From Lachnospiraceae bacterium (lineage in GTDB: Bacteria > Bacillota_A > Clostridia > Lachnospirales > Lachnospiraceae), in NCBI GenBank assembly GCA_017390645.1, contig JAFPAZ010000238.1:1-15762 (forward strand): a stretch of DNA of 15,762 nucleotides. Direction: 5' to 3'. The stretch's first letter is position 1; every line of letters starts with the position of its first letter. The position numbers and the translations under genes were made by a program. This document shows, one piece after another, positions 1 to 8,188 of the stretch. The notes under the pieces were generated by a model. The model was not told the DNA's origin. It searched no databases and was given only the letters and a program-made list of their open reading frames with translations.

Positions 1-29
1 ACATTCGTTGTATCAATTACTGATGCCAT
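1..29 (-). CDS. flgD: Start of probable flagellar hook-assembly scaffold gene flgD (partial)
   Basis: Only nine codons and two bases are present, reading MASVIDTTN from an ATG at position 29; the rest lies beyond the window. A perfect AGGAGG ribosome binding site (plus-strand 39-44) sits 9 bases upstream and inside the short gap after fliK, so a translated gene clearly begins here. The name is inferred from position: in Bacillus and Clostridia the gene directly after fliK in this operon is flgD, the cap protein that guides hook assembly. The nine residues alone do not prove it; another short operon gene could lie here. Confidence 0.6.
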
Positions 30-45
30 AACTTTCTACCTCCTT

Positions 46-1356
46 CTATGCTGTAAAATCAACACTACTTCCATTTAACTGCATCATTTCCACAGCTATC
101 TTTTCTTCTTCGATTAATTCTTCTGCTTCTTCACCAAGCAAGTCTTCCAATCGAATATTTCTATGAACTGACTTCCCGGATTTTTTTGAATCTGTAGGGT
201 GATCTTTGGAAGACTGTTCCTGTTGTTCAAAACTTTTTGGTGCAATGCTTACTTCAATCTCTGAAATCCTAAGATTTTGTTCCTGGAATGTGTCTTTTAA
301 CTCATTCATGGACGAAACCAGTGCCTGCTTCGCTTCTTCAGATTCTACAATCAGATGGGCAGACATTACACCGGATTTTTCAGATACCTGAATGCTTAAC
401 TTACCTAAATGTTCCGGATACAACTGCATTTGCAGAGACGATGTATCTTCTGACACCATAACTTTCACCTGGGTAACTACCTGCGAAACAATACCCTGAG
501 AGTCCATTTCTTTAACTGTAGTCACTATTTGTTGGAAATCCTGCTGTACTACAGTCGTTACCTGTTCTTTCATCATGTTATTTGTATCAGGAAGTTCCTC
601 TGTCTTTTTGTTACGATCAAAGGAATGCTCTGAAGTGGTATCACTTGATTTCTCTTTCTGATTTTCTTGAACCTCATTTGACTTCACAGCCTCATTCGTG
701 GTTTCATTCACCGGCTCTTCATCATTTGCTTTCATATTAACCTCTTCAGAAATCTTGCTTTTTTGTTCTGTTAAAACTTCATCAAAATCGCTCATATCCA
801 AAGATTGAACGGAAGACTCCAGTTGTTCAAAATCAACTCCATGATCATTTAAAATCTCATTCAAATCTCCTAGTACTTCCTGAAGACATTGATTTAAATT
901 CTCATCTGTCAGCAAATCTACCTGTCCTTTTCCTTCACAGGCTAACACAAGAATCTGAAGTTTATCCGGATTTAACAAATCCATCCAGGATAAATTCAAA
1001 GCCGACATAATCTCCTCTAATTCATCCTCCGACATCGACAGGCGATCCATGATTTTTTCTTTCATTTCATTGGACATTTTCTCCAAATCATCTTTGGACA
1101 ACTCTTTTATGTCTTCTTTTTCGTTCTGCTCTGTTTGCTTCACTCGGGTAGATGAATCCTTATAACTGTCTCTCTTGTAATCATTATCCTTTGCAGCATT
1201 TTTAGACACTGTATCCATGTCTTTTCCATTACTTACATTTGATACTTTTTCTTTCATACAATCCTGAAACGATAAAGCATTTCCCTTCCCTGAATTGTCA
1301 GAAACTGATTTTGTAGCAGTAGTAAAAAATAACTCTGTACTTGGGTTTACAATCAT
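46..1356 (-). CDS. fliK: Flagellar hook-length control protein FliK
   Basis: FliK measures the growing hook and switches the export gate from rod/hook to filament substrates; it is itself a secreted ruler. The 436-residue protein has the expected layout. A hydrophilic, low-complexity N-terminal half is rich in Lys, Glu, Asp, Ser and Asn, with a more ordered helical stretch at about 84-175. A Thr/Glu-rich linker follows, then the Flg_hook-type C-terminal domain at about 300-372 with the family pattern LQLxPxxLGKLxIxV (around 308-325) and a long helix EEAKQALVSSMNELKDTF (340-357). An acidic tail (400-422) follows. The ATG at 1356 has AGGAGG at plus-strand 1364-1369, a spacing of 7. It follows the MotE-like gene by 33 bp and precedes flgD. 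The C-terminal match is clear; the N-terminal half is not recognisable beyond composition, as usual in this family. Confidence 0.93.
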   Translation of the reverse strand: MIVNPSTELFFTTATKSVSDNSGKGNALSFQDCMKEKVSNVSNGKDMDTVSKNAAKDNDYKRDSYKDSSTRVKQTEQNEKEDIKELSKDDLEKMSNEMKEKIMDRLSMSEDELEEIMSALNLSWMDLLNPDKLQILVLACEGKGQVDLLTDENLNQCLQEVLGDLNEILNDHGVDFEQLESSVQSLDMSDFDEVLTEQKSKISEEVNMKANDEEPVNETTNEAVKSNEVQENQKEKSSDTTSEHSFDRNKKTEELPDTNNMMKEQVTTVVQQDFQQIVTTVKEMDSQGIVSQVVTQVKVMVSEDTSSLQMQLYPEHLGKLSIQVSEKSGVMSAHLIVESEEAKQALVSSMNELKDTFQEQNLRISEIEVSIAPKSFEQQEQSSKDHPTDSKKSGKSVHRNIRLEDLLGEEAEELIEEEKIAVEMMQLNGSSVDFTA

Positions 1357-1389
1357 TTCTTTTCCTCCTTTCTTAAAATTTATTTATGG

Positions 1390-2124
1390 TTAAGGAAGCA
1401 ACTTACTGGTTACCTTTGCGGCAAAATTTTCATCCATTGCTCCTAAAACCTCACCTCTTGCCTCGTCTGTCATACTACTAAGAATATCACAAACTTCATC
1501 CATGGAAGTCATGGATTCTAAAATCGCAGCTGCCTGTTCCGGTTTCATGGCTTCATAAGCCATTGCCGTATCTTTTACTCTTTGTTCTGCCTCATAGACA
1601 GAAGCTACCTGACGGTATATTTCAGCTGCTGATTCCGGTTCGATCTCTTCGTACCACTCTTTAAACACTTCTTCATCCGGCGATTTATCACCGAAAACAA
1701 TATCGGAATAGAATTCCTCCTTTAATTGCTGGAATTCCGTCTGATTATCTTCAAAAACTTTAAGTCTGGCTATTTCATTCAAAAGATCTGCGTTTGTATT
1801 CTTATATTCCTCATTTTCAGCCTGAGTTAACGCTTCTTTCTGCTCTAGCTCCTTAATACGTGTAATCGCTGCTTCTAATGTACTGTATGGATATTCTGTT
1901 TCTCTTGCCGTTTCCTCATCCGTTGCTTCCGGTAAAATCAGATTTAGTACCGGCACATCCTTTAAAATCGGACGCATTACCTTAGAACCAAAGTGAAATA
2001 AATCTAATTTTACAATCAAAACCAATATCACTAACCAGACAATCACAATCAATAAGCCAATGATAACACCTATCAGCTTTCCACCATTTTCACTTTTCTC
2101 TGAATTAACATTTTTCTTAGCCAT
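1390..2124 (-). CDS. ylxF: YlxF/MotE-like membrane-anchored flagellar operon protein
   Basis: This 244-residue protein has a basic, short cytoplasmic N-terminus, one transmembrane helix (about 17-40) and a coiled-coil stretch (about 83-135, rich in Glu, Lys, Leu, Ala). A C-terminal helical domain (about 160-244) resembles the MgtE intracellular N domain, with two related repeats: IEPESAAEIYRQV (161-173) and MKPEQAAAILESM (193-205). The positive-inside rule puts the large C-terminal part outside the membrane. Position between fliJ and fliK and this architecture match Bacillus YlxF; the same layout is seen in MotE, a rhizobial chaperone of motor protein MotC. Its role in Firmicutes is not settled; help in stator or basal-body assembly is inference. 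The start was set at the ATG at 2124: AGGAGG at plus-strand 2132-2137 serves it, while an in-frame ATG at 2139 lies next to that site. Only one base separates it from the fliJ stop, suggesting translational coupling. Confidence 0.85.
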   Translation of the reverse strand: MAKKNVNSEKSENGGKLIGVIIGLLIVIVWLVILVLIVKLDLFHFGSKVMRPILKDVPVLNLILPEATDEETARETEYPYSTLEAAITRIKELEQKEALTQAENEEYKNTNADLLNEIARLKVFEDNQTEFQQLKEEFYSDIVFGDKSPDEEVFKEWYEEIEPESAAEIYRQVASVYEAEQRVKDTAMAYEAMKPEQAAAILESMTSMDEVCDILSSMTDEARGEVLGAMDENFAAKVTSKLLP

Positions 2125-2125
2125 T

Positions 2126-2584
2126 TTAGTCCTCCTCATTGGTTTGAGGTTTATTATAAGTATAACTTACCAATTCATCAATTTCCTTTTTTTCTTCCTC
2201 ATTCAATTCTATCAAAAAATCTTCAAAAGCCTTTTGGCGTAATTTTTCATATATCTTACGTTCTTTCATAACCTCATTCAGGCTTTCTCTCGCTCGATTT
2301 TCGTCATCCAGTCGTTTATTTACGACCTGTTCCTGAAAAAAAATCTTCTCTTTCCAGACATCTATGGATTTCTTACAAAAATTAAGCTCCAGAATATCCA
2401 GCCTTCCATGCATCAGTTCTTTATACCGGCTTTCATATTTTCTTTTATTTTGTTTAAAATTCTCCAGCACCTCCAAAGATTCAAGATACTTTTGGTGTGC
2501 CATACGATATTTTGATTTTTCCTGTTCTTCAAGCTTATACTTTATATTTAGTATGCTTTGCATTTTATAAACAAATTTAGCCAA
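2126..2584 (-). CDS. fliJ: Flagellar export apparatus stalk protein FliJ
   Basis: FliJ is the coiled-coil stalk of the flagellar export ATPase. It sits in the FliI hexamer as gamma does in F1-ATPase and links it to the export gate protein FlhA. The 152-residue product is almost entirely charged and helical (for instance KLEEQEKSKYRMAHQKYLE near the N-terminus), with the FliJ-typical opening MAKFVYKMQSILNIK. The chosen start is a TTG at 2584: AGGTGA at plus-strand 2591-2596 lies 6 bases upstream, the ideal distance. A TTG two codons earlier (2590) would touch that site, and the first ATG (2563) has no ribosome binding site and would cut the conserved N-terminus. The site overlaps the fliI stop codon, so translation is probably coupled. 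FliJ is poorly conserved in sequence, so the name rests on size, helical pattern and position. Confidence 0.88.
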   Translation of the reverse strand: MAKFVYKMQSILNIKYKLEEQEKSKYRMAHQKYLESLEVLENFKQNKRKYESRYKELMHGRLDILELNFCKKSIDVWKEKIFFQEQVVNKRLDDENRARESLNEVMKERKIYEKLRQKAFEDFLIELNEEEKKEIDELVSYTYNKPQTNEED

Positions 2585-2590
2585 AGGCAA

Positions 2591-2596
2591 TCACCT
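2591..2596 (-). promoter_or_regulatory. Ribosome binding site that fixes the TTG start of fliJ
   Basis: AGGTGA on the minus strand overlaps the last two bases of the fliI stop codon and lies 6 bases before the TTG at 2584. It is too close to the TTG at 2590 and too far from the first ATG at 2563. Confidence 0.75.
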
Positions 2597-3905
2597 ATTC
2601 TTTAAATATATCTTTTAATAATTGCAGTTCTTCATCAAATACATACTTAGAATTTACATCCTGTCGCAAAAATTCATTTACTTTCGCAATCTTGGAAATC
2701 GCATAATCAATTTCCGGATTCGATCCTTCTTTATATGCACCGATATTAATCAAATCTTCTGCTTCCTGATATACCGCTAATACATTCTTTAATTTACCAG
2801 CATACTCTTTATGCTCCTTCGTTGCTATCTGACTCATGCAACGGGAAATACTTTGTAAAATATCTATCGCCGGATAATGATTTTTATGTCCAAGTTTTCT
2901 AGACAACATGATGTGTCCATCCAAAATACTTCGTGCCGTATCCGTAATTGGCTCATTAAAATCATCACCATCTACTAAAACTGTATATAAACCGGTAATA
3001 GATCCTCTATCATCACAACCTGCCCGCTCCAAAAGTTTTGGCATTTCCGAATACACACTCGGTGGATATCCTCTTGTAACCGGCGGTTCCCCGGAGGCCA
3101 ACCCAATTTCTCTTTGTGCCATAGAAAAACGTGTGAGGGAATCCATCATAAGCAACACGTCTTTCCCCTGATCTCTAAAATATTCTGCAATTGCTGTAGC
3201 AGTTTTAGCAGCTTTATTTCGAATCAACGCAGGTTTGTCAGAAGTAGCAACCACCAAAACAGATCTTCTCATTCCTTCTTCTCCAAGATCTCGTTCAATA
3301 AACTCTCTTACTTCTCTTCCTCGTTCACCTATCAGTGCAATTACATTAATATCTGCTTTTGTATTTCTTGCAAACATACCAAGTAAAGTACTTTTGCCTA
3401 CACCACTACCGGCAAAAATTCCAATTCTTTGTCCCTTTCCTAAAGAAATCAAACCATCTACTGCTTTTACTCCCAAAGGAAGTACCTCATCGATAATTTT
3501 ACGTTTCAAAGGATCCGGGGCCGGTGCTTCAACGGGATAAGTTTTAGTAACAAATAACTCCTCACCATCAATGGGCCTTCCTAATCCATCCAAAGTTTTA
3601 CCTAATATCTCATCTCCAACCATCACCTGTAAAGGTTCCTTGGTATTTTCCACATAAGCCCCCAAGCCGATTCCATCCACACTCTCAAAAGGCATTAATA
3701 AAATCCGATTATCTTTAAAACCAACCACTTCTGCATTCACACTATGTGTTCCATCTTTCGATGTAATCACACAGACATCGTTTAATTTTGCAGGTGGTCC
3801 AACGGATTCTATCGTTAATCCAACTACCTTTACAACCTTTCCTAATTCTTTTACATAGGACTTTTGAAATAATTGTTCATATTTATCTATTAGATTGGAT
3901 TTCAT
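2595..3905 (-). CDS. fliI: Flagellum-specific export ATPase FliI
   Basis: FliI is the hexameric ATPase at the cytoplasmic face of the flagellar type III export gate; it prepares substrate-chaperone complexes for export. The 436-residue protein follows the F1-beta-like plan: a beta-barrel N-terminal domain (about 20-95), the P-loop AGSGVGKST (165-173), GERGREV with the likely catalytic glutamate (193-199), the Walker B strand VLLMMDSLTRF (250-260), PPVTRGYPPSVYSEMP (274-289), and the conserved RSILDGHIMLSRKL (325-338). The C-terminal helical domain runs to the end. Length is normal. An AGGGG site 5 bases before the ATG overlaps the fliH stop. It lies between its partners fliH and fliJ, as expected. 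The flagellar FliI assignment, rather than F1-beta or a virulence-type ATPase, follows from this context. Confidence 0.98.
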   Translation of the reverse strand: MKSNLIDKYEQLFQKSYVKELGKVVKVVGLTIESVGPPAKLNDVCVITSKDGTHSVNAEVVGFKDNRILLMPFESVDGIGLGAYVENTKEPLQVMVGDEILGKTLDGLGRPIDGEELFVTKTYPVEAPAPDPLKRKIIDEVLPLGVKAVDGLISLGKGQRIGIFAGSGVGKSTLLGMFARNTKADINVIALIGERGREVREFIERDLGEEGMRRSVLVVATSDKPALIRNKAAKTATAIAEYFRDQGKDVLLMMDSLTRFSMAQREIGLASGEPPVTRGYPPSVYSEMPKLLERAGCDDRGSITGLYTVLVDGDDFNEPITDTARSILDGHIMLSRKLGHKNHYPAIDILQSISRCMSQIATKEHKEYAGKLKNVLAVYQEAEDLINIGAYKEGSNPEIDYAISKIAKVNEFLRQDVNSKYVFDEELQLLKDIFKE

Positions 3906-3916
3906 ATCATCAACCC

Positions 3917-4720
3917 CTACATACCGGATATTAACATTATATCTTCAATCAAACCTTCTAATTGTACTTCAAGACTTGCATCTACAATTCCATTATCTGT
4001 TTCAATCAGACATTGATTTTTGCTTAATTTTGACTCAGCCAGTATATCAATAGAAATACTCGGATTACTTTTTCCGTATATTTCATTCACTTGATTCATT
4101 ACTACTTCATAATCTTCTTCACTTACTTTAATCAGAAAATTTTTACTATTCTCAATTTCCCGCAAAGTACGATTCATGATATAAATTATAACATCTTGTT
4201 TTTGCTCTGCCAAAATACCTGTAAGTTTATAAACCAGCTGGCATGTCAACTTAGCAAATTCCGGCTCAAGTTCTTTCATCTTATCATAATATTCCTCTTC
4301 TAAATCAAGCTCTTTATTATGATACTTGGTTCTTAATTCTTCTTTTGCCTCTTCTAATTCTTTTTTCGCCGCCTCATTTCCCTGAAGCAGCCCTTCTTCG
4401 TATCCTTTCGCCCTTGACTCTTCCTCAATAATTTTGGCTTTCTCCATAGCTTCTTTAATAATTATATCGGCTTCTTGTTCGGCTTTTTTTAGGAGATGTT
4501 CCGCTTCACTTTTCGCATTTTCAATTTCTTCTTTTGTGGCAGCAATTTCATCTTTTACATCCTCTAAACTATCCTCATTTTGTTTTTGTTGCCGGGATGT
4601 TTTTTTATTTCCAACGATATTATTATCGATGATTCGAACGAAATTTTTCTCACCATTGTTTAACGTAACCTGATCAAGACTGGTAAATCCCAAAGTCTGA
4701 TACTTAATCAAATTAGGCAA
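3917..4720 (-). CDS. fliH: Flagellar assembly protein FliH, regulator of the export ATPase
   Basis: FliH forms a dimer that binds the FliI N-terminus, restrains its ATPase activity and tethers it to the C-ring; it corresponds to the b/delta stalk of F-type ATPases. The 267-residue product has an N-terminal variable part, a long charged coiled coil (about 50-150) with a glycine-spaced helix segment AKGYEEGLLQG (104-114), and a compact C-terminal domain ending in CLIETDNGIVDASLEVQLEGL (237-257), typical of the family. The start was set at a TTG at 4720 (MPNLIKYQ). GGAGGTGA at plus-strand 4729-4736 lies exactly 8 bases upstream, and the resulting N-terminus resembles clostridial FliH. A longer reading frame to 4765 lies inside fliG and is probably not used. 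The gene overlaps the end of fliG by 8 bases. Confidence 0.93.
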   Translation of the reverse strand: MPNLIKYQTLGFTSLDQVTLNNGEKNFVRIIDNNIVGNKKTSRQQKQNEDSLEDVKDEIAATKEEIENAKSEAEHLLKKAEQEADIIIKEAMEKAKIIEEESRAKGYEEGLLQGNEAAKKELEEAKEELRTKYHNKELDLEEEYYDKMKELEPEFAKLTCQLVYKLTGILAEQKQDVIIYIMNRTLREIENSKNFLIKVSEEDYEVVMNQVNEIYGKSNPSISIDILAESKLSKNQCLIETDNGIVDASLEVQLEGLIEDIMLISGM

Positions 4721-5720
4721 TGATTTCGTCACCTCCACCACGTGAAATAACAATCTCACCAGCATCTTCTAACCGGCGAATGATACCCACAATTTTCTGT
4801 TGAGCATCTTCTACATCTTTCATACGTACAGGACCCATAAATTCCATATCTTCTTTTATCATTGCAGACAAACGGGAAGACAGGTTTTCGAAGATAACTG
4901 CCTGAACATCTTCGTTCGCACCTTTTAAGGCAATTGCAAGTTCATTATTATCCACTTCACGCAATACCGTCTGAATGGTTCTGTTATCTAATGATAAGAT
5001 ATCCTCGAATACAAACATCTTTCTTCTGATTTCTTCTGCCAATTCTGGCTCGTCCATTTCCAGACTTTCCATAATATGTTTTTCTGTGCTTCTGTCTACT
5101 GTATTTAAGATATTAACAATGGCATCTACACCACCAACAATGGTATAATCCTGATTTACCAAAGAAGCAAGCTTTCTTTCTAATACCTTTTCCACTTCCT
5201 TAATAATATCCGGAGAGGTACGATCCATCTGTGCAATACGTTTCGCAACATCAGCCTGTTTATCAGGAGTCAGTGACGCAACCACCGATGCCCCCTGCGA
5301 AGGTGGCAGATAGGATAAAATCAAAGCAATGGTCTGTGGATGTTCATCCTGAATAAAGTTAAGCAATTGCGCCGGATCGGTCTTTCGAATAAATTCAAAT
5401 GGTCTAACCTGCAAGGAAGCAGTAAGTCGTCCAATCACATCCTTCGCCTTTTCGGCACCCAGTGCCTTGTCCAAAAGTTCCTTAGCATATCCAATACCAC
5501 CCTCCGCAATATACTGTTGGGCAAGACACACCTGATAAAACTCGTTCATAACCTGATCTTTTACTGCAGGTAAAATACTTCTTGTATTGGCAATTTCAAC
5601 TGTAAGCTGTTCAATCTCGTCTTCTTTTAAATGTTTGAAAACGCTGGCTGATTTTTCCGGTCCTAGGGCAATCAACAAAATCGCCGCTTTTTGAATTCCA
5701 CTAATTTCTTCTGTAGCCAC
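4713..5720 (-). CDS. fliG: Flagellar motor switch protein FliG
   Basis: FliG forms the upper part of the C-ring. Its N-terminal domain holds the FliF C-terminus, its middle domain binds FliM, and its charged C-terminal helix meets the stator to make torque. The 335-residue protein shows all domains: an N-terminal domain (about 1-100), the middle domain with the EHPQT motif (126-130), a Gly-Gly hinge (196-197), and the C-terminal domain with the MFVF motif (235-238) and conserved charged residues including LREVDNNELAIALKG (253-267). The start was set at a GTG at 5720: GGGAG at plus-strand 5728-5732 lies 7 bases upstream, and the product begins MATEEISGIQKAAILL like other FliG proteins. An in-frame ATG at 5741 has no binding site and lies within fliF. 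It starts 4 bases after fliF ends. Confidence 0.97.
   Translation of the reverse strand: MATEEISGIQKAAILLIALGPEKSASVFKHLKEDEIEQLTVEIANTRSILPAVKDQVMNEFYQVCLAQQYIAEGGIGYAKELLDKALGAEKAKDVIGRLTASLQVRPFEFIRKTDPAQLLNFIQDEHPQTIALILSYLPPSQGASVVASLTPDKQADVAKRIAQMDRTSPDIIKEVEKVLERKLASLVNQDYTIVGGVDAIVNILNTVDRSTEKHIMESLEMDEPELAEEIRRKMFVFEDILSLDNRTIQTVLREVDNNELAIALKGANEDVQAVIFENLSSRLSAMIKEDMEFMGPVRMKDVEDAQQKIVGIIRRLEDAGEIVISRGGGDEIIA
4729..4736 (-). promoter_or_regulatory. Ribosome binding site that fixes the TTG start of fliH
   Basis: GGAGGTGA, a near-complete anti-16S match, lies inside the last codons of fliG, 8 bases before the TTG at 4720. No ATG in this frame has a comparable site. Confidence 0.8.
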
Positions 5721-5724
5721 ATTA

Positions 5725-7326
5725 TCACTCCCATTCTTCATTCAGCCAGTTACGTAGTAAGCTTGCAACCGCCTCTGGATTTTCATCAACGAATTTTTCA
5801 ATCTGCTCTCTGGCACTGGATTTATCGTTAAATTCAATTTCTTCTAATTGCTGATTTTCTTTTGTAGTTGCCAATAATGATTCAACTGATAATTCCGGTT
5901 CTAATTCAGTAACCTCTACCGGTTTCATACCCTTAATCACAACAATTAAAAGTAAAACAATAATAATCACTACCAAAATAAATGGTAAATAATCTGTTAC
6001 AGTCTTTGTCGTCGTTTCCTTCGGATAGAAAATCGGCACCTTATAGGCCAGAATTCTTATATTTTCTGTACTAATACCGGACGCATTGGAAACAACTTCA
6101 TATAATTGCTCATTTACTACAATTTCTTCTTTCTCGCTGTTTTCCATCTGAAATTCTTCAAATGTCATATCATCCAGTTTGCCTGCTGCTTCTAATTCCT
6201 CTTCATTAAACACTTCGTATTGTGTTAGAATAATGGAAACAGATGAATTTTCTAAATCAACTTTTCCTACTTCTTCTTTCTTTTCCGTCACAGTACTGCT
6301 GGTAGAATAAGTTCTCTTCTCAATCGTAGCACTACCTCCTGTAGTACCGGCATTCGTAATATTATATTCCGTAACCTGATCGTCATTTGCATCCGTTCCA
6401 ACTACATCCCCGGTACCGGAAGCACCTTCTGATTCACTTATGTATTCTTCATCTACAGGGCCTTTATTCCCATCATCAACATAATAGTGCGTATCTACTG
6501 ACTGAACTTCATCAAAACTTATAGCTAAATTAGCTGCTACACTTCCTTCTTGAAATTCTCCTGAACTCAGTAACAGGCTTCTGATTTTCTGTTCCTGTGC
6601 AATCGTAATCTGTTCTTTTGCACTTACGTTATTTGTAGTAGTTCCATCATATGAATTATTCTGTCCCGCAAAAAGTAACTTTCCTGTCTGATCGATAATT
6701 CTTACGTTATTTGTATTCTCAAGACCTACAGATGTAGCCAGGTATGTAGCAATACCCTCTACTGCTTCATCCGGTATATCTTTCGAAGTCGTTAACATTG
6801 CACTTACATACGCCTGTTCTTCGCTCTTAAAAATAGAATTGGTGTTATCCGGCAAATTCAACGTAACCGTAGCATTCTTTACGCCATCAATTTTCTTACA
6901 AATTGCAGCCATTTCTTTTTGTTTTGCAAGTTTTGCCTTTAATACTTTTTCAGACTCTGTCGTGCTTAGTCCATTATCAAATACACTTGCCCAATAATCG
7001 TCATCTTCCGATGCAATTCCATTTTGACCCAAAACCAGTCTTGCATCAGCAATTTTATCTTCATCTACCATAATAACAAGGCCGTTAGCTGGAACCTGAC
7101 ATTCGATGCCTGCTTCATCCAATAATGCTTTTGCCTCAGCAGTATCAGCATACTGCTCAAAAGTTGCCAAAGTTTCATAAGTAGTTCTTGTAAACAACCA
7201 TACCAAAAACGAAATAGAAATAACAATAGCTGCTATCACCGAAAGGATAATTGTTTTTGTTTTACTATCAAATTTATTCCAAAATGTAAGAAACTGCCTT
7301 GGCAACTGTTTTACTTTGTCTAACAT
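5725..7326 (-). CDS. fliF: Flagellar MS-ring protein FliF
   Basis: FliF builds the membrane MS ring, the base on which the rod, C-ring and export gate assemble. The 533-residue protein has a first transmembrane helix (about 26-46) and the ring-building YscJ/FliF domain (about 48-220, with TFEQYADTAEAKALLDEAGI at 55-74). A third ring-building region follows, with a Ser/Thr/Gly/Asp-rich insertion (about 285-345) that forms the collar. A second transmembrane helix lies at about 447-465. The cytoplasmic tail ends in the FliG-binding segment SLLRNWLNEEWE (522-533). AAGGAG at plus-strand 7334-7339 is 7 bases from the ATG at 7326 but only one base from an in-frame ATG at 7332, so 7326 is preferred; the difference is two residues. 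Length and topology are normal. Confidence 0.97.
   Translation of the reverse strand: MLDKVKQLPRQFLTFWNKFDSKTKTIILSVIAAIVISISFLVWLFTRTTYETLATFEQYADTAEAKALLDEAGIECQVPANGLVIMVDEDKIADARLVLGQNGIASEDDDYWASVFDNGLSTTESEKVLKAKLAKQKEMAAICKKIDGVKNATVTLNLPDNTNSIFKSEEQAYVSAMLTTSKDIPDEAVEGIATYLATSVGLENTNNVRIIDQTGKLLFAGQNNSYDGTTTNNVSAKEQITIAQEQKIRSLLLSSGEFQEGSVAANLAISFDEVQSVDTHYYVDDGNKGPVDEEYISESEGASGTGDVVGTDANDDQVTEYNITNAGTTGGSATIEKRTYSTSSTVTEKKEEVGKVDLENSSVSIILTQYEVFNEEELEAAGKLDDMTFEEFQMENSEKEEIVVNEQLYEVVSNASGISTENIRILAYKVPIFYPKETTTKTVTDYLPFILVVIIIVLLLIVVIKGMKPVEVTELEPELSVESLLATTKENQQLEEIEFNDKSSAREQIEKFVDENPEAVASLLRNWLNEEWE
5728..5732 (-). promoter_or_regulatory. Ribosome binding site that fixes the GTG start of fliG
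   Basis: GGGAG within the end of fliF lies 7 bases before the GTG at 5720. The upstream in-frame ATG at 5741 has no purine-rich site before it. Confidence 0.75.
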
Positions 7327-7354
7327 ATTCATTCTCCTTTAGATATGTAACATC

Positions 7355-7663
7355 CTACATTTGAATATTCATAATCTCTTTGTATGCTTCTAATATTTTA
7401 TCTCTTACTGCAACAGTATATTGAATTGCAATATTGGCTTTTTGTTGTGCCAACGCCAAATCATGTGTACTGTCGGTATAGCCGAGTGCATAATTAATTT
7501 CTGCTTCTTCTGCCTGTTTTTGTAACTCATTTGTCTCATTCAACATATCAAGTGCTGACTGAAAAACCGAAGAAAAAGCCTCGTTGTTATTTGTTGTGAT
7601 TTTACTATTGCTCAATACCGAATTTGTATCAAACAAAGATGATATACCTGTAATCTGAGTCAT
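7355..7663 (-). CDS. fliE: Flagellar hook-basal body adapter protein FliE
   Basis: FliE joins the MS ring and export gate to the proximal rod and is the first rod-type substrate exported. The product is 102 residues, the usual size. Its C-terminal half carries the family signature: DSTHDLALAQQKANIAIQYT (64-83) followed by VRDKILEAYKEIMNIQM at the very end. The start was set at the ATG at 7663, served by TGGAGG with 5 bases of spacing; an in-frame ATG at 7675 would destroy that site's role and add only four residues. It follows flgC after 74 bases and precedes fliF by 28 bases. Confidence 0.96.
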   Translation of the reverse strand: MTQITGISSLFDTNSVLSNSKITTNNNEAFSSVFQSALDMLNETNELQKQAEEAEINYALGYTDSTHDLALAQQKANIAIQYTVAVRDKILEAYKEIMNIQM

Positions 7664-7737
7664 GGTTTCCTCCATTCCTTCTATAATAGAAAGACTTTTT
7701 ACTTATTCATACGGATTAAATCAATGAATTATATTTC

Positions 7738-8172
7738 TTACTTTCCTAATTCCAGACCCTTCATAGCCATGGTTTTCGCCGCATTGAATGCAGCTGCATT
7801 GGCTTCATAAGCTCTGCTGGCATCTATTAAATTTGTCATTTCTGTAACAGAGTTAACATTCGGATAATGAACATAACCATTCTCATCGGCGTCCGGATGT
7901 GTTGGCTCATACACCATTCTCAAATCGCTCATATCCTCTACAATATGTGTAACCTTAACTCCGGTCCCCGTAAGTCCCAAAGCCTGATTCAAAGCCGATG
8001 CAAATTCTCTAGAAGTTTGTGCCTCCATTACAACAGTCTGCCTTCTGTAGGTAGTTCCACTATCATTTCTTGTTGTATTTACATTTGCCAGATTTTGAGA
8101 AATAACATCCATACGGACTCTTTGTGCTGTCATTCCCGTTGCACTAATATTCATTGCACTAAATATACTCAT
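7738..8172 (-). CDS. flgC: Flagellar proximal rod protein FlgC
   Basis: FlgC is one of the axial proteins forming the proximal rod that crosses the cell wall. The 144-residue protein has the N-terminal rod/hook signature SQNLANVNTTR (25-35) following an amphipathic helix, the FlgC-specific middle motif YEPTHPDADENGYV (88-101), and a C-terminal helix EMTNLIDASRAYEANAAAFN (111-130) that packs against the N-terminal helix in the assembled axial structure. It lacks a cleavable signal, as expected for a type III export substrate. An AAGGA site precedes the ATG. It lies 16 bases after flgB. Confidence 0.97.
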   Translation of the reverse strand: MSIFSAMNISATGMTAQRVRMDVISQNLANVNTTRNDSGTTYRRQTVVMEAQTSREFASALNQALGLTGTGVKVTHIVEDMSDLRMVYEPTHPDADENGYVHYPNVNSVTEMTNLIDASRAYEANAAAFNAAKTMAMKGLELGK

Positions 8173-8188
8173 TTTCTACGCTTCCTTT

